Positions 55,383 through 64,000 of a DNA stretch of 64,000 nucleotides are shown piece by piece. A program made the translations under genes and the position numbers. The stretch is taken from the NCBI GenBank assembly GCA_002917775.1, contig KZ627154.1, positions 561,474-625,473 of the forward strand. The letters run 5' to 3'. Source of the stretch: Glaciozyma antarctica PI12. Its lineage: Eukaryota; Basidiomycota; Microbotryomycetes; Kriegeriales; Camptobasidiaceae. The notes under the pieces are model-generated. The model was given only the letters and a program-made list of their open reading frames with translations. It was not told the origin of the DNA and did not search any database. Within the stretch, counting starts at the first letter, position 1. Each line of letters opens with the position of its first letter.

Positions 55383-57487
55383 CTATGCCGAGTTGTCGGC
55401 GCAGCTGAATGGCTGGGTCGTGTCTCCTGCGTCAAAGCCCGCCTTGATCCCAACGATACTTCCGTACCTTCGAGCGTTCAAAGAGAGTCAGCACGGCCGC
55501 TGAGGCGAGGGAGCGAGGAGAAGGACGTACGTTCCGGAGACGCAGAGGAAGCAGCCAGCGACGATGATGAAGACGTTCCAAACGACGAGCGCGCGGAACT
55601 TGAACGACTTGTCCGTGACGCGGTGGTGCCAGTTGTCGAAGAGCCACATGCAGCCCATAATCTGCATGCTGAGGAAGGTCCCGAAGAGCGCGCCGATGAG
55701 TCCTGCGGGCGAGGTTAGCGGGGAGAACGGGCTGCGAAGATGAGCGACATACCAATCAACCCATTGAAAAACGGCACCGCTGCTGCGATAATGAACGAGA
55801 ACGCGACGCAGAAGCCGACAGAGGCGCTGGTGTGGAGAGATCAAGTTAGAGAGGATGCGGAGGAGGAAGGGAACGGAAGACGCACGTCCAAAGGACGTAA
55901 TGAAGAGGGGTGTTCGTTCCCAAGTGCCTGCTGCCGCGAAGGAGGCGAACAAAGATGTACTTGGCGGGAAGATGAGCGTAGAGGATAGCCCCGACCTTTC
56001 GGAACGAGGGTGAGTGCCTTGTTCGCGATCAGAGGGAAAAAAGAACTCACGAGGAGTCCGGGGATCGCGATACCGTAGCAGATCTTCTTGAGCGTGTCTC
56101 CCGCGGTGCCGAGCGCAGGAGAGGCAACGTACTGACCCGCGTAGACGTATACGACGATTCCGACGACCTGTGTGTGATATGGGCGTGAGCAGAATCCCCG
56201 AGAGCGAAAAAAATGGCAACGCACGACGTAAACCGCCGTCACGAAGCTCTGGCAAGTGAGCATAGCTTTGGTGTACAACTTGGGGTTGCGCATCTCGCTA
56301 ACGATGGTAAAAAACGCTGGTACACCGCCGTATGCCACTACGATGAAGAACGACGTAGAAAGGAGGAGGGGAGCGAGGCGAAAAATCAGAAATGTTCGCT
56401 TCGCACGCGAGGAAAGCACGTACGGACGACGGTAGCGACGGCATTGGAGGCCTCAGCAAACGTAGGGCTAGCGAAGATCTTGAGGTTGGTCGACCACTCT
56501 CCGACGGCGGGCGCGAGGAAGGGACGCGTGACAGTGACGGCAATTACGAGGGTGAGGACTGCAGGCGGGAGTTTAGCTTTCACGCAATCGCTCGGTAGGA
56601 ACTGCGTACTGGCTGACATGATACTGACGAGACCGATCCAGCCGAGGAAGGAGAGCTTGTCGAGAGTTTGAATCACGGAAAAGAGGAAGGTCGCGAGTGC
56701 TGAGACCAGGACAAAGACGACGGTGCAGGTGCCGTGGTTTGAGATCGAGTTGAGGGCGATGGAGAGTCCCAGCATACCGGAGCCGGAGATGAGGACCATG
56801 TCTGAGCGGAGGGAGAGAGAGGGGTAAGTGCATGCGACGCGACGAGGAAGGAAGCTGTTTACAGAGCCAATAGATGCCGCCCAGGATCTCGCGGCCGATG
56901 GGTCCCCAGATGATGAAGCCCACGTCGGCGACAGTATGCACGCTGCAGCGTGGGCGACGTTAGCTGCTCGCTCGCTGCGACCGAGAAGGAACACGCACCC
57001 GCGGTTGTTCTGCTTGAAGGTGAAGATCACGTAGTCGCTCCAGGTGGTCATGGCTGCAATGATGAGGATGGCGAGAAGACCTGGCACCAAGCCGATGGTC
57101 TCGAGAACGTCTACGGAGGAAGAGTCGTAAGTACCCAGGCTGAGGTGAGAAGGCAGCTGGCGACGTACACGGAATGGAAAGCACGCCGAGTCCGATCTGG
57201 GTCTTCATCATGATGATCGACGTTGAGAGAGAGCCGACATTGGTGTATCTGTGGGAGGAGGACGGAGGAAGAAGGCCGAGGAGAGGGGGGGAGGAGAGAG
57301 GGGGGGAAGGGCCAGGTCAGGGACGACCACAGCGAGAGAGGATGGCTCCGTACTTGGGACTGTTGGCGTCGAGCTTGCCATAAACCTCGTCAATCCGCTC
57401 GACGTCGCCGACGTCCTTCTCGTGCTCTTTTTCCTCGATGGCTATGGACGACTCCTCGATGATATCGTGCTCGACAGGACGGTCCAT
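55383..57487 (-). CDS. Neutral amino-acid permease, Mtr type (AAAP family)
   Basis: Proton-coupled amino-acid transporter of the amino acid/auxin permease family, close to Neurospora Mtr and related plasma-membrane permeases. An acidic cytosolic N terminus (MDRPVEHDIIEESSIAIEEK) is followed by the helix 1 motif MMKTQIGLGVLSIPYVLETI. Then come GLLAILIIAAMTTWSDYVIF, VADVGFIIWGPIGREILGGI, FASPTFAEASNAVATVVFAY, GGVPAFFTIVSEMRNPKLY, AMLTCQSFVTAVYVVVGIVV and YVYAGQYVASPALG, and about eleven helices in all. NSA ends the protein at 55383. About nine introns. It sits next to acetamidase, hinting at a nitrogen-scavenging pair; co-regulation is a guess. Confidence 0.9.
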
Positions 57488-58330
57488 GGCGGGGTAGAGA
57501 GTGGAGGGAGTATGAGAGTGGATTGACGCGGTGGGAGATAGAGCGAAGGCGGGGAGATAGGCGAGGAACTGGAGCAAACGAAGGAACGAAGGGGCCCGCA
57601 GAAAAACTGTTGACCAACTGGGACGTAAGCACGCTGTCCTTTCGCACTAGGAGCGCGGAGGAATCGGCTCAGATTGGCCCTGAAAGAGCGGGACACCGCT
57701 GTTTAGCCCAGCTGGTGACGACGAGCAGAATCGATACGAAAGGGGAGTTTCGCCCCGGCCCGCCGGATGCCATGCGGAGCCTCTGCACAGCTCTTCGGTC
57801 TTCCCCCACGGCCGAGTACACCGAGGGGAGCAGAGCCCAGCGGAGGAGGAAGGAGGGAGGTTGCGAAGCGGTGTGAGCGAAACGAGCAGACGGCGAGGTT
57901 CGTGCACGATTGAGAGAGAAGGAGCCCCGCAGTCGAAGCGAGAGTCAGGTCGGCGAGAGGGATCCGGCGGGCAGCGGGTATGCTTGAGCAGTTCCTGGTG
58001 AAGCAGAATGGGCGTCCACTGGCGTACGGCGGCTGGCGAGGGGAGAGGAAGGAGGAAAGAGCCCCGAACAAAAGGGGCGTCTTCGGCCGTGTTGTCGGCC
58101 CACGAATTCGCTCAGCAGCCTTGACAAGACAAGGCGGAGCAGCTGCGTTTGAGGTGGCCAACCAGTTTACGCTACCAGCGCGATTCCACCACTGAAGCGA
58201 GCAAGGGACCGTGGACAATCGAGTGTCGCGAAGGAGACCTGCGGCGGAGTGAATCTGGAGCTGCAGGCCAGGCCTGCGCGACGGCGCGCGTCCTTCTTCC
58301 TTCCTCCCACACCTCACTCGATCCGACGCG
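57488..58330. other. Large divergent intergenic region
   Basis: About 840 bases between the permease start (minus) and an unrecognised gene (plus). Open frames on both strands (57703-58518, 58172-58825 minus) show no domain and are shadows or chance. Confidence 0.5.
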
Positions 58331-60164
58331 ATGCCTCCTCGCAAAAAGCGCGCCTCCGAGCCAAGCACACCAGGAGTAGTCCCCGCGCACACCCCAGCTC
58401 TCCCCTCCGCCCTCCTCGCCGAAGCACACGACCTCCTCCCTCCTGCAGCATTCTGGTCCCTCCTCCACCCCTTCCTCCCCGACTTGGACCTCCTCCCCAC
58501 CCCCGTCTTCGCTAGCATAGAATCCGCATTCGGCGCGGCGATTCGGGCACAGAAGGCAAAGTCGGCGCCGAGGGACCTGCGATACGCGTCGCGTCAGACC
58601 AAGTGGAAGGCGCGGATCAAGGCGCTGGAGAAGGACTGCGAGGAGGAGGGTTCGAACTATGAGCAGCAGGTGCATCGCGTTGGAGAAGGGAGGAACAGGA
58701 GGGGAGCTGATCGCTTGACTACAGTGGGAAGACATGAACACGATCGCAGAAGAGGTCGTCGCGTGGCTGAAGGTGCTCTTTGCTGTTGGGATCGAGGAGA
58801 AGGACCAATTCCTGCTCGTGCACAAGTGCTTCCTGCTTGCGGACGAGGTGATGCAGAACCTGAGCTCAGTCGACAGCGAGTGAGCTGCGTTCTTCCCGCT
58901 GAGACGTGCCTGAGCTGACGCGCTCCTTCACGCAGGATGCCGTTCAAAGGTCGCGAGAACTCGTACCAGCTTGATAGCGCAACGCTGGGAATAGTCTACA
59001 AGACGAGCTCGTGGAAAGAGTTGCAGATCAAGCTGTGGCGCGACCTTCTGCTGGCGATCCTCGGCGAGGCAGGCACGGAGAACGCTGCGATTGCGGTGCG
59101 ACTTACTGCGGAGCTTGCGAAGAAGGAGCGGGCCCAGTGGGTTTCGTTGCTCGTGAAATATGTACGACTAAGGTCTAAGTTACGTTCCTTCGTCTTTCGT
59201 TCGCGAGATGCGGAGCTAACGATAGTGACTCCTCAGACGACGACTCCGAGGTACATTACGATGATTCCTGGCATTCAGAAGCGATGCAAGGTGCGTCTCT
59301 TTCCTCAACGAAGCGCCTCCCACTGACTTCCTCGCAGATGTGCTCCCTGCTCTCCGCGCCCTCCTCAATCACCACATGCTCGGCGACTTCAAGTCCAACC
59401 CCTCGATCCCTCTCTACACCACCCTCACCACGTCCACTCCATCCCTCGTGCCCACTCGAACCGCCTTCATCCGCAAAAGCGTCTTCGACCCGCTCACCCC
59501 TCCCTCTCCCTCCCTACTCGCCCTCGCTCACCACATCTTCACCTCCCGCACCGAACAGTTGGAACTCCTTCCTCTCCTCCCCCTCTCCTCCCCCTCTCCT
59601 CCCCTCTCCTCAGGGAGATCATCACGACCCTCTCCTCGAACCCCAAACTCCGTCCCAAACTCTTCCCCTACCTCGCTCAAGGACTCGAAAGCGCCGAAAA
59701 CGCCATTTGGTCCTCGATGAAGCGCCCGTTCCCCGGTATCGACGATGCGCTCGAATCGTTCGAAGACGAGCTCGAGGAACGAAGAGTCCCACTCATCGTG
59801 CCCAAGACCCAGAGTCAGAGCGCAATGGCTAGGCGGCAAGTCGCGATGGAGAATTTATGCGTACGGCGACGTTTGGGGAGTATAATGAGTGTGGGAAAGA
59901 GGAGAAGGGGTGCGAGTTGGTGAGGCCGCTGGAGGGGTGGTTGGAGGTGCTGGATGGGTGGCCCGAGGCGGAGGAGGTGGAGAGGTTGTTAGGGAGTAGG
60001 GAGGAGGATCCGTTCTTTATGAGTCCGGAGATTTCGAAGGCGATGGCGAAGAAGTGAGTACTTTGCTTTGAGGGTCGAGGTCAGGAGCTGATGAGCGCAG
60101 GTGCAAGGGAAAGTTCCCAGAGTTGGCGAAGGCGATCCTTTATTTGTATACGGCGTTTTCGTAG
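58331..60164 (+). CDS. Unrecognised protein, mostly helical
   Basis: I do not recognise this protein. It starts MPPRKKRASEPSTPG, then FWSLLHPFLPDLDLLP and a charged helix (RQTKWKARIKALEKDCEEEG). Next is a conserved-looking middle: FLLVHKCFLLADEVMQNL, PFKGRENSYQLDSATLGIVY, WKELQIKLWRDLLLAILGEA and ELAKKERAQWVSLLVKY. A DSSDDDSEVHYDDSWHSE acidic loop follows, then ALRALLNHHMLGDFKSN and LESFEDELEERR. The last part (MRTATFGEYNECGKEEKGCE, EGWLEVLDGWPEAEEVERLL, FPELAKAILYLYTAFS) joins in frame if a 47-nt gtccca...ctag intron near 59784 is removed. Eight introns or so. The lysine-rich N terminus suggests a nuclear protein, but this is weak. No catalytic motif, membrane helix or signal peptide. Confidence 0.6.
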
Positions 60165-60568
60165 GATCTTGCAAAAGCGCATCAGACTTGCGGGATTAGA
60201 CTTGGAACGTCGTCGCTGTATCGTCGCAGCGCGTCTCGTCGTAGGGGTGGCTGGGGAATGAGGAAGAGAGCGAGCGAGCGCAAGTGGGGCTGAGATCACA
60301 ACTCCAAAATGGCGGGTGACGGAGATGAGGGAGGGAGTGGTGATGCTCCTTGGGAACAATGCACGAGCAGAGTGTGCAGCAGAGCGTGCGGTAAGGTCCA
60401 GACTTGTGGAGTGGAGCGGAGTCGCAGGGAGCAGAGCAAGGAGAAGAGCAGCGACCAGCGCACCACCTCAAGCCTTCCTCCCTCCACGACACCAACGAAC
60501 GACGCAACCACAACTGCAAACTCTTGCTCTGTATTCCCCAACCCTGTACTGCGTCATCCCCAAACCTC
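60165..60568. other. Convergent intergenic region
   Basis: About 400 bases between the unrecognised gene and the acyl-CoA-binding protein, convergent. Overlapping open frames are not supported as genes. Confidence 0.5.
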
Positions 60569-61291
60569 TTAAGCAGACTCGATCTGCGCTCGAACCCATC
60601 AGCTCCTTTCTCTCCTCTCTTGCACGCACTGAACGGAACTCACGGCAGCCTTGAGCGCGGCAGCCTCCTCGGAGCCAGACTTCTCGAGGACCTCGAGGAA
60701 GTAGGCGACGTACTTGGACTTGGCGTCCTCGGTGGAGAGACCGGCGTTCTTGTTCCACGCCTCCCTGCGCGTTCCGAGGGGCGTTAGCTCGTGGGTCGTT
60801 GGCGGGCGGTCGACGCGGGAGTGGGATAGCAGGAGTACGTCGGCAGGGTGGTGGGGTGGAGGGAATGGGAAGGGGAAGGGAGAGGGAGGCAGGGGCGGGC
60901 AAGGGGAGCTGAGGGAGGGACGCACCACTTGTACTTGCCGGCAAAGTCGAGCATTCCAGGCTTGGGCTTGGTGTTGTCACCCTCCTTGGCCTGCTTGAAG
61001 AGTCCGTAGAACTGCCGAACGGAAACCAGCTCATCAGCACCGTCCCCTTCCGTCCCAACGCCCCAACCGCCGTGCTCCGAAGCAAGAAGGTGATTCCGAC
61101 TGAGAAGGAACGCGACGTACGACGAGCTGGTCGTCTTGGGTGGGCTTGACGGGTCCGTCCTTGGGGAGCTGGCCGCTGTTGGGGGGAGTTAGCCAAGGAT
61201 GGATGGCACGTGGTGACGCGCAAGGGAGGAGGGAGGAAGCGTACATGATCTCGACGGCCTTGTCGAACTGAGCGGAGGTGTAGGATGCCAT
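60569..61291 (-). CDS. ACB1: Acyl-CoA-binding protein
   Basis: Small cytosolic protein that binds medium- and long-chain acyl-CoA esters. Four exons give about 95 residues: MASYTSAQFDKAVEI, then GQLPKDGPVKPTQDDQL, FYGLFKQAKEGDNTKPKPGM, LDFAGKYKWEAWNKNAGL and STEDAKSKYVAYFLEVLEKS. The YGLFKQA(T/K)xGD and KWxAWxxxxGxSxEDA motifs with their acyl-CoA contacts are typical and complete. The last exon is tiny: a gtgagt donor after ALKAA, gctgatg branch-like sequence and gcgcag acceptor lead to five codons, IESA and stop at 60569. Reading through that donor instead would end at 60599 with a less likely tail. Confidence 0.93.
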
Positions 61292-61582
61292 TGGGGAAGT
61301 TTGAGGAGAGTGTTTGGAGGGTGATGGTGATGGGAAGAGAGGAGAGGAAGTCGGGAGGAACTTGGCTGGGGAGAGGCAGGAGTCGACCTCTTCCTCCTAC
61401 CTCGCGCTCGACTGGACTTGGATCTGCTTCTGCTCAGTTTCAAGGTACGCGCGAGCCTGAGTATCCCGTCGAGGAGTGCAGCTGATCGCAGCACGAACCA
61501 GCGCGCCACGACGACTCTCTCCCCTCCTCGAAGCTCTCCTCGAATCGCACCTCTCCACCCACGCAACGCCCCACACGTCCAC
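61292..61582. promoter_or_regulatory. Divergent promoter between ACBP and an F-box gene
   Basis: About 290 bases between divergent starts. Plus strand becomes pyrimidine-rich toward the F-box gene. No motif stands out. Confidence 0.4.
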
Positions 61583-63122
61583 ATGCCAGCGAATATCCGA
61601 GAGAAGGAGCGTCAAGCCATCTGGGATGGGTGGACTAAGGAGCGGAGTCCGCCTGTGAAGCTGAGGAGGAGGTGGAGCTGGCCGTCGGGCGAGCATGCTG
61701 GAGAGCAGTGGCGCGGAGAGCAGACCAGTACGTCGTGTCCATTGCAGATGCGCGGATCAGAAAGAGCTGACTCCTTTTGCAACAGTCCTGGACAGCTCCT
61801 CCCACTTCGTCGAGACCGCCTTCTGCACCGCGCCTGGCACGCTGCCGACAAAGCCAACGTCGCTCATCGCTTCCCTCGGCACCGGAATCCCTCAGCAGCT
61901 CTTCAACAACCTCGCCGAACTGGTTGCGTCGAACGAGATCAGCAGGCGGGAACTGCTCAAGTTCGGACTCGTCTGTTCGGACTGGGCGACGATTTACCGC
62001 AAATGGCTTTGGGAGACCGTCACAATTGACGCTTCGCGACAGGGCGAGGCGAGAAAGAGCCTTTTGTCACAGGATCTCGGCCTCAAGAATCTTGTCAAGA
62101 TGCTGAAGATATTGTGGAGGCCGTCGCATTGCTGCTTGTCGTACGAGCGCCGCCTTTCGGGGAACCTGAGGCACCGAAGGAAAGCTGCCCTTGCGAGGGG
62201 CGCCCTCTCTGTCGTCCGGTTCTTGTTCAACCTCCGACACCTCGAGCTGACCGTCACGCACGGCGGCAGTCGTCAAAGCCTTCGACCCTTCTACAATCAC
62301 CTCGCCCTTCTCCGCCTCAATTCCTTCACCTTCACGCTGGAGTTCAGGGACGCTGGTCGCCTAGCTTAACCGCCGACGGGAGGAGTCTTCCCGAGCACGC
62401 GCGTCTCGACACCCGTCGCCACCTCAGTGTCCTTCACCGTCGGAACCCTCTTCCAAGTCCTTGCGAGTCCTCGATGGTGCGGAATCACTCAGCTTTCCCT
62501 CTACTTGACGATCTTTAGCCTTCCGGTCCCGCGAGCGGAAGGCGCAGGGCGACCATCGTACCGACGTGAACGCCTCTCCCTCGTCGGCCTCCCCCTCACC
62601 CTCTCCGACCTCCTCTGGTTCTCAGGCGTTTCGTCAACCTCCCTCACCAACTTTTCTCTCATCGACTGCACCAGCCTCAACCCTCCCGAACTCGCCGCCT
62701 TTCTCAACATTCACGCGAACCTCTCCCACCTGACGCTCCACAACCTCTCCTCCCCTCACCCTCACATCTTCAACACCACACTTTCTTCCCTTCCTTCAAT
62801 CACCCACCTCGGTATCGCCGGAACAGCCTTCAGCGAAGCCGTTCTCCGCTCTCTCGACCCCTCCTCCCTCACCCACCTCCGCCTCGACATCCCTCTCCAC
62901 TGTTCCACCCTCTTCAATTTCGTCAAGACGTGCGAAAAGATTCGCTCGCTCGAGGCGCCGAACTGCGATGAGGACTGGCATTTGGTGGAGGAGCATGAGG
63001 CGTTTAGGGAGGGGATGGACAGGGAGGAGAGCAGGGGATTGGTGTTTAATGGGCAGCCGGCGAGGGCTTTGGAGGCGTTTAAGGAGGATGAGGATTTCGG
63101 GATCGCGGGGCTGTTTGCGTAG
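61583..63122 (+). CDS. F-box/LRR-like protein
   Basis: The N terminus MPANIREKERQAIWDGW is charged. It is followed by an F-box-like segment (PQQLFNNLAELVASNEISRR, ELLKFGLVCSDWATIYRKWL). A leucine-rich region follows: LFNLRHLELTVTHGG, LALLRLNSFTFTL, LLWFSGVSSTSLTNFSLIDC, LAAFLNIHANLSHLTLHNLS, SLPSITHLGIAGT, LTHLRLDIPLHC. The frame carries a stop at 62369. A 54-nt intron from gttcag to cccgag with a gcttaac branch-like site removes it and joins FTFTL to DTRVSTPVATS in frame, so I regard the stop as intronic. The acceptor is GAG, unusual in this window. A Skp1/SCF adaptor role is inferred. Compare the F-box protein at 37377-38506. Confidence 0.72.
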
Positions 63123-63398
63123 AGTCGAGTCGACGAAGCTGGGAACGAACAAGGTTTCGCCTCGGAGAACGTCCCCCATTCCTCGCATCTTCGCTCTCTT
63201 CTTCTCGTTTGGCTCGCTGTCCTGCATCGTTGTACGAGAGCACGAGGTATCAAACATCGACGACGGAGCTTGTAGCGTCAACATCGGCGTGATCCTTGAG
63301 CCTAGCCAACCTTCACCACCCTCGCTGTCCTCGAGTGCCTCTAAAGGCAACAGCCCTCGACGACTCTTCTCCTCCTACCACCACCCCAAGCAAACACA
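63123..63398. promoter_or_regulatory. Promoter and leader of the T-protein gene
   Basis: About 275 bases between tandem plus-strand genes, becoming rich in C and A before the ATG at 63399. Nothing else seen. Confidence 0.4.
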
Positions 63399-64000
63399 AT
63401 GAGCCTAGCCCGTCTCCCCCGCCTCAGCCACCTTGCCCGTCTAGCGCCCGCCTCTGCGCGCCTCTCCAGCACCACCACCGTTCGTCCCCCTTTCCCTCCT
63501 CCTCGAACGAAAGCCGCGTTAACTAACAAGCGGTACGCTCCGAGCAGAAGTACAACCGTACGCCGCTGTACGATTTCCACACTAAGCCTGAGCATGGAGG
63601 GAAGATGGTCCCGTTTGCGGGGTACGAGATGCCGCTCAGTTATGAGGCGCCTGAAGGGAGCAGCGTCGCGGGTTCACCGGGTGAGTTAGGCTTTGAGTTT
63701 GTGCGGGAGGCTTGGAAGCGGGGAGGGAGGGCGGAGAGAGTGCGGTGGGCAGGAGCGCGTAGGAGGGAGGGCGGCAGGAGCGCTTGACGTTGGTGCTGCC
63801 TGGCCGGGGCTTGCTGCGGCTACGAGCTCGTAGCAAACTCTGCGCTCGAGTCGGCTGTATAAGGCATTCTTCAGGCTTCAACCCGCACACGAGGAGACTG
63901 CGTGCTGACCACCCGCCTCCTCCCATCAGTCGCAGAGCACCACCAGGTCCGCACCTCTTCCGGCCTCTTCGATGTTGGACACATGGTCCAGACTGTGTGC
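63399..64000 (+). CDS. GCV1: Glycine cleavage system T protein (aminomethyltransferase), 5' part
   Basis: Mitochondrial enzyme that takes the aminomethyl group from the H protein and passes it to tetrahydrofolate, releasing ammonia. Only the first part lies in the window. The N terminus MSLARLPRLSHLARLAPASA is a presequence rich in Arg, Leu and Ser. Then comes NRTPLYDFHTKPEHGGKMVP, FAGYEMPLSYEAPEGS and, after a 250-nt intron, VAEHHQVRTSSGLFDVGHMV, all family motifs. The first intron (47 nt) is inferred: a gtcccc donor after TTTV, a ttaactaac branch and an aag acceptor put the two frames in register (VRSEQKYNRTPLYDFH). Without it the frame does not join. Confidence 0.88.

Noticed and set aside
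5626-57487. A secondary-metabolite gene cluster
   Set aside because: No polyketide synthase, peptide synthetase or terpene cyclase is present; regulators, transporters and oxidoreductases are scattered among housekeeping genes.
59784-59860. Frame change in the unrecognised gene as a frameshift
   Set aside because: A 47-nt intron (gtccca to ctag) accounts for it with matching phases.
62345-62400. In-frame stop in the F-box gene as a sign of a pseudogene
   Set aside because: A 54-nt intron with a gcttaac branch-like site removes the stop and joins the repeats in frame.
1-64000. Transposons, LTR elements or virus-derived genes
   Set aside because: No reverse transcriptase, integrase, transposase, capsid-like or terminal-repeat signal was recognised in any frame.

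Overview
The window is nuclear DNA of a GC-rich, intron-dense basidiomycete, most likely a red yeast of the Pucciniomycotina (Rhodotorula/Rhodosporidium/Sporobolomyces type). The grounds are many short introns (mostly 45-70 nt) with gtacgt/gtgcgt/gtgagt donors, ctgac/ctaac-like branch points and cag acceptors, compact spacing on both strands, polypyrimidine-rich 5' leaders, and homologues of typical basidiomycete yeast proteins. The genus is inference. I read 27 protein genes. I saw no tRNA, rRNA, CRISPR array, transposon, LTR element or virus-derived element.

Layout. 0-12 kb: an ammonium transporter, a Thr-rich single-pass membrane protein (copy A), an NCS1 permease and a Zn2Cys6 regulator. 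12-24 kb: a UXT-like prefoldin, a HerA-like P-loop ATPase, an extended SDR, sterol C-5 desaturase, an S9 peptidase and a protein made of three tandem GNAT domains. 24-37 kb: the second Thr-rich membrane protein (copy B), a PLC-like phosphodiesterase, the t-SNARE Tlg2 head to head with SYS1, and a LARGE-type GT49 glycosyltransferase. 37-52 kb: an F-box protein, a Dfg5-like GH76 protein, an MDR oxidoreductase, a kelch membrane protein, carboxypeptidase S and a DENND6-like Rab GEF. 52-64 kb: acetamidase/formamidase, an Mtr-type amino-acid permease, an unrecognised protein, acyl-CoA-binding protein, an F-box protein, and the start of glycine cleavage T-protein, cut by the window edge.

Themes. Nitrogen acquisition recurs (ammonium transporter, NCS1 permease beside a zinc-cluster factor, carboxypeptidase S, acetamidase next to an amino-acid permease, glycine cleavage), and GATAAG/GATAAC sites lie upstream of the ammonium and NCS1 transporters. 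Cell surface and secretory functions recur too (two Thr-rich surface proteins, GH76, GT49, Tlg2, SYS1, DENND6, kelch protein, ERG3). The most unusual items are the triple GNAT protein with introns repeated at homologous positions, the paralogous surface proteins that share an identical 12-nt microexon in the membrane segment, and the HerA-like ATPase. Three host genes carry one-nucleotide frame discontinuities, which may be sequence errors or real lesions.
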